A stretch of 64,000 nucleotides of DNA. It comes from Phytophthora sp. 'mugwort'. Its lineage: Eukaryota; Oomycota; Peronosporomycetes; Peronosporales; Peronosporaceae. The stretch lies in assembly GCA_033558025.1 (NCBI GenBank), contig JAUCEF010000006.1, positions 496,001-560,000 on the forward strand, given 5' to 3'. Numbering within the stretch: the stretch's first letter is position 1; each line of letters starts with the position of its first letter. Positions 10,243 to 21,389 of this stretch are shown here, piece by piece. The notes below the pieces were generated by a model. The model worked only from the letters and a program-made list of their open reading frames with translations, did not search any database and was not told where the DNA came from. The translations under genes were made by a program, and so were the position numbers.

Positions 10243-12290
10243 CAGTAGTACCATTGTGCAACCCGAAGGAATGTGCGCCGAACTCCGGGATGTGCTGCAA
10301 TGGCTGCGTCGTGCAAACCCGAGATGATATTTGTGCGAAGTTGGTAGTCGTTCGGCACACAAAGTCGCAATGTCTTGCTCTGCGTGTGTAAATATACTAG
10401 CTCGTCGATTATCTCGAATGTGTTGGAGTTGATGCCTTCTTTGATGTCCTTGTCGCTTTTGTAACCTTGCACAAACATTTTTTGAACGGAAGGTGCGAGT
10501 GTCATAAAGCTGTGTGACACAGTCATGGCGGAAATTTGAGGCAAAGACGCTCCCCCGACAATTTGCTTCGCCGTGGGTGTGGCACGAAAGCTTTCTTTAT
10601 ACGCAATTGCATGCGTCCTGCATTGATACGAGCAACTATGGAACTGGATAGCGCTGACGTCGGTGGGTTGTCGCGATAATGCGTCTGCAACCGCATTCAA
10701 ACTTCCGCTAACATGATGGATCTGGAAGTTGAATTGCGCGAAAAATGTCAAATAGCGTGCTAACTTGGAAGACACTTTAGGATGGTGCAACAACCATGAG
10801 CATGCGCTGTTGTCGGTGAAGAGGACAAAAGGCCGTCCGTAGAGGTAGTGACGCCATTTCTCGAGTCCTGTTTTGATCGCGAATAACTCCTTCTCGTGTG
10901 TGGGCCAATTCAGCTCGTGTGGTCCCAGCTTCTTCGAGTAGAACGCAATTGGATGGTCGTTTGTGCCATATTTTTGCGAAAGAACTCCACCAACACAGTG
11001 TCCCGACGCATCCGTGGTTACAATAAATTCGCGTTCGAAGTCGGGCAATTTAAGCACAGGCGCAATTTGCAGAGCGTCTTTGAGTGCTTGAAATGCGTTG
11101 TTTTGCGATGCATGCCATTCCCATTTTGCATCTTTCTTGACTAACGCGCTCAAAGGCAGCGCTAGTGTAGCGAAGTTGCAGATAAACCGACGGTAGTAGC
11201 CTGCAAGTCCTAGAAAGCTCTGAAGCTCTTTGGTGTTTGCTGGTGTCGTCCATTTGGCGATAGCCTCCGTCTTCTTCGTGTTGACAGCGATGCCTTGTGC
11301 GGAGACGGTGTGTCCGAGGAAGTTAACCGATTTTGCGCCAAAATGACACTTGGTAACTTGAGCGTACAATTTCTCGCGTTGCAGTACTTGGAACAGCGTC
11401 TCTAGATGCCCAGTGTGTTCGTCCATAGTCTTGGAGAAGACGCAAATGTCGTCAAGATAGACCACAATAAATGAGTATTTGCCAAACAAAACCCGCATGA
11501 GACGTGACCACACGCCCGGCATGCCTGCAAGACCCATTGGTGCAACACACCATTGATATGTCTCTGTGTGTGTGCGGAATGCGGTGTATTTGCGAGACTC
11601 AGGCGATATGCGCATTTGGTGGTAACCCTGCGCGAGATCGAGCACTGAGAACACCGTAGCACCGTGCATGTTGTCGAACAGCTCTTCCATTCGCGGTAAA
11701 GGGATTCTTGGAACTATGGTTTGCGAATTAACATACCGATAGTCAATAACCCAACGAATCGGTAGTGTTGCATTCCCGGATCGCACCCACTCCGATCGTG
11801 AAGGTTGTGTCCCTGTTTGCGGATCTTTTTTGGGAATACCAAACACATTGGACACCCAGGGAGAATCGGAGATTTCAATCCATCCCTTCTTCAGCTTCTC
11901 TTCCACAAACAGGTCGAGAGCGTCTTGCTCCGTCTTGGACAACCGAAAAGGTGGACGATTGCTTGGTTTTGCGTCTGGTTTTGTTGTCAACTCGAACTCG
12001 ACGCGGCGGTGAGGTGGTAACCCGTCTGGTAATGCCTTGGGGAATACTTCTTGATACGTCGCAATTAGCGACTCGATGCGTGTTGGTATAGTTGACAGTT
12101 GCGTATCGACCTGGCACACCTTGACGCGGTAGACCTCTTCGTAGCTTTGTTGTTTGAGCCTTTTTGCAAACTCCACACTGGAGACTTGTGTCGCAATTAT
12201 TATCGCAATTTGTGTTGCGGGTTGCTCGTATTGTGTGCGTTCATGTTCTTTTCGTGATATTTCTGGTCGATGGTCGGATTCGATGTCCAA
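10056..12290 (-). pseudogene. Reverse transcriptase, RNase H and integrase zinc finger of the Ty3 element
   Basis: A 744-codon frame. RT motifs in order: WVIDYRYVN, FSVLDLAQGYHQ, and the catalytic box VVYLDDICVFS. RNase H motifs: VTTDASGHCVGGVLSQ, then HEKELFAIK and the TDNSACSWLL segment. The integrase HHCC finger starts with HDAAIAAHPGVRR. About 10238-10241 a run of four A residues (sense) is one base short relative to the next frame, shifting the reading frame within the integrase finger. After that point the frame is nonsense to its stop at 10056. Confidence 0.9.
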
Positions 12291-12357
12291 CTTGGCTTAG
12301 CGGTTGGTTAAGCAGGATTCAATACACCTGGTGTGGGTTCGATTCCCAAAGGCCACC
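12286..12357 (+). other. tRNA-like sequence with Pol III A and B boxes, between pro and pol
   Basis: On the plus strand (antisense to the retroelement) TGGCTTAGCGG at 12293-12303 fits the A-box consensus, and GGTTCGATTCC at 12336-12346 fits the B-box exactly. D-stem (GCTT/AAGC) and T-arm pairing are recognisable, but the acceptor and anticodon stems pair poorly. I read it as a tRNA-derived pseudogene or SINE-like fragment rather than a working tRNA gene. It interrupts the space where pro and pol are usually continuous. Confidence 0.5.
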
Positions 12358-13830
12358 TTATATTGTTGCCTTCCTCAAAGCTGACTTCGTGCGTCGGATA
12401 GTTGATCTGGGGATTGTACCGATGGTAAAAGGGCTTTCCCAGGATCATGTCTTGTCCATCGCCCATTTTCCACTCGATGACGCGGATGTTGAAACTTCGA
12501 CCCCCTACCTCGAGGTCCACCAATCCATGCTTGGCCTCTTGAGTCGTGGTGGTTGTGCCATCGAACCTCTTGACCTTGATGTGTCGGAGGTGGCCAGGTG
12601 GCCGAGTACTCCAAGCTTCACAATGTTGTCGGTGGCTCCACTGTCGAACATAACTATCACGTCGTTGCCGTTGCACTTGGCAGGGATACGCACTAACTCA
12701 TGTTCCCCGTATTCCTCCTTGGAGATGGGGGCGTTGTGGTTAACTTCCACTACAGTCTCCTCTCTCGCACTTGGTGTTGGATCGACGACGAATTCCACGG
12801 TGTTGGTTTCCGTGTTGTGAGTGTCATACTCTTCGATGTCGTGAGTACCATACTCCTCGGTGTTTCCCTCCTGTTCGAAGTAATTGACCGCCGTTCTGCG
12901 CCAAGGCTGATTTGCAGGGGCACCGTTGTTTTGTCTGCGTGCATCGCTGTTCTTCTTCTTGTAGCATTCGCTGTTCTTCTTCTTGTAGCATTCGCTGATG
13001 AGATGCCCAGTCTTCTTGCAATACGCACAAACTTTCCGTGGCTGGTGTGATGGTTGCGGATTATACCGAACTTGTGCGTTGTCGATTTCCATGGGTTCCG
13101 GACCCGAATTACGCGACTGGTATGGTCGACCAAACTTCGTGTTCCTGGCGAACTGGGGAGCTTGTTGCTGATACCTTGGTTGACTTGAGAACCTTTGTGG
13201 AGGTCGCTGGTGGCAGTCATACCGTTGATTGAACGATCCGCCGAAATGAGTGCGTTCGTACTCGAGGGCAACTGCAAAGCACTCCGAGATCGTGTCGCAT
13301 TGGCGGTATTCCACTTCGCGGCCTAATTGGGCGACAAGTCCACGCGTAAAGTACGTGATTTTGTCCAGTTCACTAATGTCTTTGACTTGCGTCAGCAACA
13401 TTCGGAACCTGCCAATGTAGTCTTCGAGGGACTTGCATCGATTCTGACGCAACTGGTATAGTTGGTCACGCAACCGACGCTGATTGTCCCGAGGCACAAA
13501 CTCATTCGTGAGTAAGTGCATGAGGTCTTGCACGTCATGGACATTGCTGCGGTTCAGCATGTACCACGCGGCTGCATTTCCTCCGAAGTTTGCGCTCATC
13601 ATGGCCACAATGCGTGAGCCGTTGACTGGGTCTTCCCAGTTGATGTTTTTGGCCTCAAGGAACCGCATGACTTGGTCAAAGTATAGATCGACCGATTCTC
13701 CAATCTCACCCGAAAAATGTGGGAGTGAGATGCCTTCGACTCGCGTTTCTTTGCGTGCGAGTTGCTCCATAAGTTGTTGCTGCCTTTCGGCGAGCTCTGT
13801 CATTTGTTTCACTAGATCGAGGGTACTCAT
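12308..13830 (-). pseudogene. gag and protease of the Ty3 element, frameshifted
   Basis: The 441-codon frame 13830-12505 is Gag, with Gln/Arg-rich capsid-type helices. It carries a CX2CX4HX4C zinc knuckle (CAYCKKTGHLISEC), followed by a local duplication of ECYKKKNS. The retropepsin active site DSGAT follows. At 12588-12604 the sense strand carries the 8-bp unit GGCCACCT twice in tandem, which shifts the frame. The rest of the protease, with the flap and the GQDMILGKPF strand, continues in the frame that ends at 12308. The duplication is directly visible, and its effect as an inactivating lesion is inferred. Confidence 0.88.
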
Positions 13831-13947
13831 TTTCCTAATTGCCTCTTTTGTTTGAATGTTCGTTTTTTTTTTTTCTTTTGTTTTGTTTTGTTGGGGCTCT
13901 GCTATACCAATTTGCTTACCAAAAAAATGAGCGCTTATTATTAAGCC

Positions 13948-14500
13948 CTATTAGAAGTTCCTGACTTGTTTCTGCGGATTTTCTTGTACGAGGTGATCTG
14001 CCGGTCCGTGAAAGCGGTGAGTAAGTCTTCGACCTGCTCGAGACGGTGATTGAGGCGATCCGTCAGTTCTTGCAGCAGGTTGCGGGCGTCCGAATCCTTG
14101 GCGTTGGGGATTTCGTTCCGAATAAACTTGACAAGCTTTTGTTGCTTGACGAGGATGCCAATAGGTCGTGGCGAAGCTTATCGATTTTAGCTTTGTCGCC
14201 AGGGTACTTAAAGAGATCCCCGGTACTTCTGCAAAAGCAGGCTTCCGTTTCCCGGGTTTTTCGCTTTCCCATACGCTTGGGGTCGAGAGGGGTGACCTTG
14301 CCAACCATCCGGACAACTGTTGCGCAACCAGCTAGTGTACGACACGCTATAGGGAAGTTATCCTCCGTGTTAGCAATGGCGGGGCAGGCACACGGCACTA
14401 AACCACAGACCCAAAGCTTGGAGTTCCCTATGTGATGCGCGATTGTCACCAGCAACGGCACAAACCAGTCCGAAAACCAGACAAGGATTTGTAGGAACAA
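13948..14500 (-). pseudogene. Extra coding-like frame in the retroelement leader, upstream of gag
   Basis: Between PBS and gag a minus-strand frame runs from 14500 to 14063 (145 codons). It includes a basic segment (PKRMGKRKTRE) and an amphipathic stretch (GDKAKIDKLRHDLLASS). A second frame overlapping from about 14155 continues the helical pattern (ARNLLQELTDRLNHRLEQ) to a stop near 13948. The two together look like one frameshifted small protein, partly coiled coil. I do not recognise it; it may be a captured host fragment or an extra ORF of this lineage. Confidence 0.35.
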
Positions 14501-14636
14501 GTCACCTTCTGGCTATGCCACCCAGTAACTTGTTCGATGTGCGAGGGAGACCTTCCGGCGTATGCCACCCAGTCAACCACTTCGCAGATGGGACCTCTTG
14601 AGCAGTTGCAGACCCTTCCGAGACTTGACCAACAAG

Positions 14637-14644
14637 TGCTACCA
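14637..14644 (-). other. Primer binding site, initiator tRNA-Met type
   Basis: Two bases inside the 5' LTR the sense strand reads TGGTAGCA, complementary to a tRNA 3' end TGCTACCA as in many eukaryotic initiator tRNA-Met molecules. The second Ty3 family in this window has the same octamer at the same 2-bp spacing. Confidence 0.7.
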
Positions 14645-14646
14645 CT

Positions 14647-15182
14647 TGTAATGATGTGGGGCGGAGGAGAAGGAGAAGGAGTTGTCGAGTAGGAAGGAAA
14701 TTTGGAAGTGATTCATTTTGGGCGGTCCTTAGTTCGCTAGCGCTATATCTAAGCCGCCATGGAGGCTCTTGTGTGTCCTTTGTGCCACGCTGGATATTCT
14801 CCGCACGGTGACCAACCATTCCTCTACATCACATGCAAACCTACACGTCACACTCTATTGACTATCTGATTAGCTGGAGACTCTGGGACATTCTCTGGTT
14901 TCGTCATCATGATAATGATTGCGTGTACCATGAGTGTAGTTCACATACGTGATCCTTGGAAGATGTCGTGGTGTCGCGCGGCGCCTCCTTATGTGCAATT
15001 TATGCAAACTATGCAAAATAAAATGTCTTATCGATGGGACTCGAACCCGTGACCTTTGCCTTGGACGATCGAAACTTTACGTCTGCACCAGACTGTGCGT
15101 ATATCGATTGTGTCGGGACCAAAGGTTTTACCCATACGTAACCGATGTAAAATGTGTCGTATTTGCAAACCACATCCTTACA
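14647..15182 (-). repeat. 5' LTR of the Ty3/gypsy element
   Basis: 536 bp, TG...CA ends, about 99% identical to the 3' LTR. The B-box-like motif is at 15037-15047 on the minus strand. The target duplication ACTTT follows at 15183-15187. Confidence 0.95.
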
Positions 15183-16640
15183 ACTTTGGGACGACGAATA
15201 TTCAATTTCGCGGCTACGCCTACGCTCAGTACCATTTTACTGATGAAGCCACTCGTTATCGATGCAGCGCATACCGACGCACCAATACAAGGAAACGTTG
15301 CACGCGAGTAGCCTGGGTGCCGTGGAGACTGGAACCCATATGCCCAATTGTATTCCTGACTTCGTTGAGCTCCAACGGGATCAGCATCTGCTACTATCAA
15401 CCGAAAGGACCAAATGCTGTTGGCGACGGATAACATTTGTGTCTGAGACGTCACGCTGACTCCCACGCGAGTATGGCGCATCGCTCGGGACCAACTCTAC
15501 GGCAGTGTCAACGGGAACAGTTCGGGGCGCGGCGAAATGCAAGTTTTGGGTCGACTATATCAGACCAAAACGAAACCCTTTGGATGAGAGATTTTTGCCG
15601 CCTGGAGTGCGAACGACCATGTGATTTCAAAGAGAGTCTCGGGTTGAAGTTCTTCCAGTTCATGTCACTTACTACGACGATGAAGTGCAACATCGCCTGA
15701 TTGGGTGGGCTACCCACAGCTAATGGATCGCTTGAAACAGCGTCAGAGTTCCATCTTCGTCGACGCAACGTACCGATTGCCGGCTCCTTTTTATCAATTG
15801 GTGATTGATATGATTTACGATTCCATTTCTGAGCTTATTTCCAATTTTTGGTACATACTAACGACTGGAAAAACTGCTCAAGTGTACGATCGGCTGTTCC
15901 ACAATATCAAAAAAAAAACAATATTGCGTCGAAGAGAAAAATGGTCACAGTACACGTTGTGTGAGAATGATTAAAGCTGCTCAGTGTCAATTTACAGAAT
16001 CGAGGATTGAGGGACGTCTGTTTCCACTTCAAGCTAGCTTTACGACGCAAGATGTTGAAGCTGAAGATCGCGGAACTTGAAGTTCAATTGGCCATGTGGA
16101 AATGCTGCATAGACAGACTGACAAGAATGCGGCGCATGTATATAACCCTTCGGGGCGTCAGTGATGTCCAAACCATAATTAAGCCTGACTGCCGTTCCAG
16201 GGGGGATCACTATTCCAGAGCCAACAGGAAAAAAATACTGGAAATACTTCGGGAAAAATCTGGATCCACAAGCTTAAACCTGAGTGGTAGAATATTAATA
16301 GTGTGCGTAAGGACATCAATCGGACAAATAATCCGTTTGATCACTACAACCGCACTCGAAACATCTTTTACCGGCGCACACCCAGACATCATTCGCTTCA
16401 TCAGTGCCATCGAGGGGCAAAGCCGCGAAAACGTCCGTATGTTGAATGGCATTTCGCGTCGCAGAGCTCGCGCCCCAACTCACACTGATACCAAGCACGC
16501 CCCAGGATTTAAGTTTGATTCGGATATGGAAATTGAGTCTGATTCTGAATTTAGAAGTGAATGGATCCGACTCTGACGGCCCTGACTGCTCTGACCCCGA
16601 TATTGATTCACTCAGGTCCGTGTTCCCAGAATACTAGGAC
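15183..16640 (+). pseudogene. MULE-type transposase relic, 3' part
   Basis: Continues the gene broken at 8445. Just after the insertion a FLYWCH/zinc-finger-like segment is readable (IQFRGYAYAQYHF, then YRCSAYRRT). Around 15720-15905 the MULE catalytic core appears (RQSSIFVDATYRLPAPFYQL, then a VYDRLFHNI end), including the first DDE aspartate in FVDATYR. Further downstream, frames hold decayed remnants (for example TRMRRMYITLRG) with several stops. Terminal inverted repeats were not found. The family call rests on the D-A-T-[FY]-x(5)-F-[YQ]-Q core pattern of MULE transposases. Confidence 0.55.
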
Positions 16641-17092
16641 GCTAAGTCGCTACTCAGATACCAGTCATTTTCGTTAAGTATACTTCCCAAAACATTTTTT
16701 GTATGCTCAATTTTACAAAATATAGTTATCACAAAACGTTTCGGTCTAACCTTTTGTGAAGTTGCAAAAATGGCTCGATTTCAGTATACCTAAAATGTGT
16801 ACTAAATTGGTAAATGTAGATGCTCTTGCCATTCGACGTTTGTGGCCAGGGAATAATCACATTTTTACCGTCCGCCAAGCGACTTAGCGACAGAATTCCC
16901 ACGGTAATTTTTACTCGTGATCCTTCCGCCAGCCTGAATCACATGAGGCTCGTTCCGAAGACGACCCAAATCTTTGTTTATATCTCAGATCTGACGGAGG
17001 ACTTCCACACGACACTTACATTAAGCATCGAGCTCCTCTACAGGTGTGGGATTTCAACCCACGCCATCTGATAGACACCTGCCTGCCTAGAC
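16641..17092. other. Non-coding stretch before the second retroelement
   Basis: AT-rich to 16820, then a frame of 83 codons without recognisable content. An 8-bp-arm hairpin around a T-arm-like GTGGG/CCCAC stem lies at about 17042-17081. Nothing else could be assigned. Confidence 0.35.
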
Positions 17093-17451
17093 TGTCACGG
17101 GTTTACATGAAGAGTGTCAAGTCACTCTTCAGAGCATGTGTACCCAAGTACACTAAGTGATGTAGCCAACATCACTATGACGTCAACGATAATGACGTCA
17201 TGGATAGGTACCTCAGATATGGTACGAAGACCTCAGAGCCTCTCAATAGGATAACATGTAGGGGTACTTTATAGGTGACTAATAGTTTGTATGTAGGCGT
17301 ATTAAAAGGGGTCACATATAAATATATCCAGTCTTAAATATACCAAATTTTGGTAACAGTAGACCAGTAACTTGCGAATGCCGTTCAGGAAGAGTTTGTA
17401 TACACTCCGGAAGTCACACTTCCTGTGCGCAAGGTGTTGTGTGCGCTCACA
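17093..17451 (+). repeat. 5' LTR, copy A
   Basis: 359 bp, TGTCACGGGT...GCTCACA. The first two thirds match the 3' LTR of the same copy almost perfectly, including copy-A-specific bases. The last third (from about 17352) instead resembles the 5' LTR of copy B, with AACAGTAGACCAG in place of the 3'-LTR version. Confidence 0.9.
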
Positions 17452-17453
17452 CT

Positions 17454-17461
17454 TGGTAGCA
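17454..17461 (+). other. Primer binding site, initiator tRNA-Met type
   Basis: TGGTAGCA two bases after the LTR. Copy B has CGGTAGCA at 44194-44201, a single substitution that would weaken priming. Confidence 0.65.
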
Positions 17462-17518
17462 TTATAGTCAATCCACGCCTGCATGGGTTACTATCTGAAA
17501 CCTCTAGGTCCTAGCAGC

Positions 17519-18710
17519 ATGGACCGGAATGAGTTTCCTCATCTGAACGACTCACAGTTTGAAGCCGTTCGTCAGATGACCCGCATCTTTGGCATCGATG
17601 CCTTGCACAGCTTGGCGTCGTCAACGCAAGCTGAGCAGGTCGAACGCGTGACCACATTCGACATGTATAAGCGGGGCTCATCGAACATGTTCAGAGCAAC
17701 CTGCAGGTTCCGGCCGCACAGCCGAACCGGTCTACCCCAAGCCGTTGAAGCTGAAGGTAAACCCTTATGAAGGGAAGGAATGCGAAAACCTTCACTTCTG
17801 AGTGCGAAAAGTAGAGCTCGCACTAGATGCGACTCTCATCGCTTCCGAGCACCTCCGAGTGGCTTTCGCCCTCTACAACCTTAGGGCGTGCTAAGGGTTG
17901 GGCATATACGCGGGAAGCGACAACTCCTTGATGCTTCGCATCCTTGGATCAGCTGTGTGAACAGCTTAGAGCCGCGTTGCTCCCGGCGAACTATGAGTAC
18001 CGCCAGCGGTCATGCTTTCTGTCATGTAAGCAAGGAAGACGTGAGCTACACGAGTACATCCAGGAGATGCGGGAGCTTACCGCATCCCTCATGGGAAACC
18101 CACTCCATGAATACGTCAAGGCGGTGCTCATGGACGGCCTAAGAGTTGGTCTGGCCCGCACCCAGCTGTTTCGGGTGCAGGCCAATACTCTGGGAGAGGC
18201 GATCCAAGTCGCCCTCTAAGAAAAGTACAGTCACCACCAAGCGCGTACGCCGGCGGCGATGTGGTCAGGTGAAGCGACATCAAGTCGCGGAGGCCCCAGC
18301 GCGCCAGTTTCCATGGAACATGGGCTCGCCGAGCAGCATGATATTCGCTGCTATAACTGTGGTATAGCTAGAGCACGTAGCACGTGCCTGTCCTGCGGGG
18401 GGACAAGGAAAGCGTTTCACTCCCAGGCCCATCGCGCTCAAAGATCGCTGGCAAAGGTCTCTACCCCACGGGAAGGGAAACGCAGGACACCAATAGGGTC
18501 GGGGCGCCCTACTGGGGAAGATCAAAGTCTTCATGAGCGGTGCGCGGGTGGCGCGCACGATGGACACTTATCCCTAAGAGTGTTGCACTCTCGAATCAAA
18601 GAAGGGCAGCGTTGGGCTGCTAGTAGTACACGTAAGTGTACGGGGATATACCCATCCTTCCGAGTCTTGATAGACTACGGGGCGTCGACGGATTTCGCAG
18701 ACCATTGCGG
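17519..18710 (+). pseudogene. gag remnant, copy A
   Basis: ATG at 17519 begins MDRNEFPHLND and continues through an FEAVRQMTRIFGIDALHSL capsid-type segment. A one-base loss in a G run at 17673-17677 (copy B keeps it) shifts the frame. Later pieces in other frames include WDQLCEQLRA-type and LHEYIQEMRELTASL helices. A decayed zinc knuckle follows (CYNCGIARARSTCLSC, with the His and spacing lost). A protease start lies at about 18667 (VLIDYGAST). Stops at 17799, 17891 and elsewhere are shared with copy B. Confidence 0.85.
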
Positions 18711-19990
18711 AGAATAGCAACAAGTTGGACGATATTTTACGAGAAAGAAAAGGCAACGGAACGGTGTCGATACACCTAGCCGACGAAACGGTGATTACCT
18801 CTTCCAAGATCCATGTGGGTCTAGCTGTGAAGGTCGAGGACTTCGACAGCATGGAGCAGTTTTTACTGGTTTAGAGATGGACAAGTATGACTCGATCCTG
18901 GGATTGCCCTGGCTCGAGAAACATGAGCCATAGATCGATTGGCGAAACAAAGCCATCGGGGTCAGCCGGCCCGCACTTACTGGCAGAGTATTGGTGAGTC
19001 ATGTTCCCACCTCTGCCAGGAACTGGGCGTCCAAAAGTGGTGCCGGAATGCAGGAGCATCCAGTGAATTTTGGGAGCCGCCGACGTATTGGGCGACTCCC
19101 TAGAAGCGGTGGCAGCAGAGGCTGCACTGGTCGAGTCTGGCAGTCCTTACCAGATAGCTCTCGACCTCAGCCGGAATCTAGACCAGCGGTCAAGGCTTCA
19201 AGAGTGGCAATGGCGGGTGGCACCGACCAGGTGGGTAACCTAGGTCCACACCGAGTCACCCAGACTGAAATTGGCGAGGAAGACGCGCGAGGCGCTTCCT
19301 TTTGTGGGTATCCTCGTTCCACACCAGGTAACCCAGACTGGAACTGGCGAGGAAGACGCGCGAGGCGCTGAAGGTGTAGAAAAATGCGCTTTCTGTGTGG
19401 GTAACCTTGTTCCACACCAGGTCGCCCAGACCATAACTGAAGAAGAAGTGGCGGAATGCACTTCTGTGGGTAACCATGTTCCACTTGAAGCCCTAGCGGC
19501 TTTGGACGTCGTCAATGAGATGTCCACAGACGTGGGTAACGAAGTACACGTCACGTCACGGCCGCCGTCGACGACATAATCAACACCGCAAGTCGAGTCT
19601 GAAGTCGTTTCAAACTGGAGTCACTTTAAGAGCCTCGGAACCCAGGACCCGGGTTCTTCCGGGTCCCAGTCGAAGGGTGTTATTACATCCTCGACGGCGA
19701 GACCGTCCATCAGGTCGAGGCAGGTGGCATCCAGCTAGAGCCGCTGCCAGAGGTGTCAGAGCTCCTGAACCTCAAGGAGTTGGCGCCGGCAGATTTCCTA
19801 GCCGACCTGAAGGCAGGAGAAATCGCGGAGGTGGTACTCTTAAAGCAAGAGTCCATTCCAGAGGGATTGAATTCCTCTTCGGTTATGGACGAGGACGTCC
19901 TGGAAGTATTCACCTCCCAGCGTTCCTCTCGCTCGGGTTCTGAGTTTCTGAAGAACCCGAAGGATCCAGTGTATCCTTTAATGAAGGAGT
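18711..19990 (+). pseudogene. Protease remnant and pro-RT linker with minisatellite, copy A
   Basis: A protease C-terminal signature (DKYDSILGLPWLE) is at 18882-18920. From about 19225 to 19490 a tandem repeat encodes variations of VGNLVPHQVTQT and GTGEEDARGA. The frame 19753-20100 (115 codons, LLNLKELAPADFLADL) leads into the RT N-terminus. The linker is open but uncharacterised. Confidence 0.7.
19225..19490 (+). repeat. Coding minisatellite in the pro-RT linker
   Basis: Units of roughly 75-85 bp sharing GGGTAACC, CACACCAGGT and GGCGAGGAAGACGCG blocks. Copy A has about four units and copy B about three (45890-46075); the missing unit corresponds to A 19285-19365. Confidence 0.7.
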
Positions 19991-19999
19991 TCGAGAAAG

Positions 20000-21350
20000 T
20001 GGTGTCCAACGATCCACCGTCTCAACTCCGACCGGATCGTGGGATCAGCCACAAGATTGATCTCGTGCCGGGCACAAAGTACTGTATCACTAGACAATAG
20101 CCACTGCCTCGAGAGCATTGCGAGGTCATTGATGCCTTCTTCGCCGCAAAGGCCAAGGCAGGCATGGTGCGGGAATCGAAACCCCCACACTCGACGCCAA
20201 CCTTGCGGTCGGAAGCCGAACAGTAAAGTGACGTCTGGTTCATGCTTTTAATAAACTGAACAGCGCAACGGTGCTGGCCCAGGCGCATCCCGCGAAAGGA
20301 TGTATTGTTAAACAACATGGCCGGGTGCGCGTTATACAGCGCCCTGGATCTGGTGGATGGATACTACTGGATCCTGATGCGCGAGAGCGACATCCCGCTC
20401 AATGCAGTGAGTACCCGAGAGGTATGCTCTGGGAGTGGATGGTGATGTCACAGGGCCTGTCTAATGCCCCGGCGACGTCCAATCGCCTGGTCACGCAGTC
20501 GTTTAGACCACTGCGTGCGTACGCATAGTCGTAGTCGACGACACCTTCATCTATAGCCGTGCCGAGGGAGGCAAGGCGGCTATGGAGGTGCATTTGGAGC
20601 ACCTCCGTCGAGTGTTAAAGGTCATGAGATCGAACAAGCTCTGTGCCAGCATCGACAAGTGCTGCTTCGCGGCGCAAGAGATTAAAGTTTTCGGTTGCTT
20701 CGTTAGCAACGTCGGCGTTCGAGCCGACCCGGACAAGGTCAAGGCCATTTCGGCTTGGTCAACGCCAAGGTCCCAGAAGGACCCGAGGAAGCGGCTGAGC
20801 TTAGCCAACTACCTCCATAAGTACAGCGAAGGGTACGCGGGTCTGGCAAGACCCTTGTCCGATCTTCTGAAGAAGGATACCGACTGGCACTGAGGGCGTG
20901 AGCACCAGGGAGCCTTTGACAATGGCAAGGTAAGCTTTCAGAGTGCGCCTGTCCTGGCACTGCCGGACGAGACGAAGCCGTTCAGCGTCGTCTGCGATGC
21001 ATCCGATAATGCAATCGGATGTGCATTGCTGCAGCACGATGCAGCAGGACGTGAACGAGTGATCGTTTCAGTCCAGGCAGCTCAAAGGCTGCTGAACAGA
21101 ACTACCGCGTTCATGACAAGGAGCTGGTTTCCATGAGGTACGCCCTTGTAGGTTTCGGGTGCACCTCCTGGGCTCACATCCCTTTGTGATCTACACAGAT
21201 CACGCATCCCTACGGGCAGCGACAAATTCGCCCCATTTGTCCCAAAGGATGGAGATGTGACTGTCCTCCTTCGCGGAATACAACTTCCGCGTCAAGTACA
21301 AGCCTGGCAAGCACAACGGGCTTGCCGATGCGTTGTCACGCAAGCCGGAT
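20000..21350 (+). pseudogene. Reverse transcriptase and RNase H remnant, copy A
   Basis: RT pieces include KIDLVPGTKYCITRQ (stop TAG at 20098), ALDLVDGYYWILM, and the catalytic box VVDDTFIYS at about 20530-20556. A thumb/connection frame runs 20582-20893 (FGCFVSNVGVRADPDKVKAI). RNase H is recognisable in FSVVCDASDNAIGCALLQ (about 20979-21032) and YKPGKHNGLADALSRK-type sequence near 21300. At least six stops or shifts interrupt it, most of them identical in copy B. Confidence 0.85.
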
Positions 21351-21389
21351 TATGGGCTGGCGCACGTAAGCCGTGACATGACCGTTCTG

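Larger units (their letters stand above)
8446..15182 (-). mobile_element. Ty3/gypsy chromovirus-type LTR retrotransposon, nearly intact
   Basis: A 6737-bp element with coding on the minus strand. 536-bp LTRs begin TG and end CA (8446-8981 and 14647-15182) and differ at four positions by my reading. Flanks 8441-8445 and 15183-15187 are a perfect 5-bp target duplication, ACTTT. Gene order in the sense strand is leader, gag with zinc knuckle, protease, reverse transcriptase, RNase H, integrase and chromodomain. This is the Ty3/gypsy order, and the chromodomain marks a chromovirus. Reading frames carry at least two frameshifts, so this copy is probably no longer autonomous although the LTRs indicate recent insertion. 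Confidence 0.95.

Noticed and set aside
8977..10362. The integrase frame starting at 10362 as a complete independent gene
   Set aside because: Its first 40 residues read in the wrong frame relative to the pol frame. Real integrase sequence begins at about 10242 after a one-base shift.
17041..17092. Possible tRNA gene fragment (GTGGG/CCCAC T-arm with GGTTGAAATCC on the minus strand) next to the copy A insertion site
   Set aside because: No matching A box, acceptor stem or anticodon arm could be built across the insertion site, so a tRNA-targeted insert is not supported.
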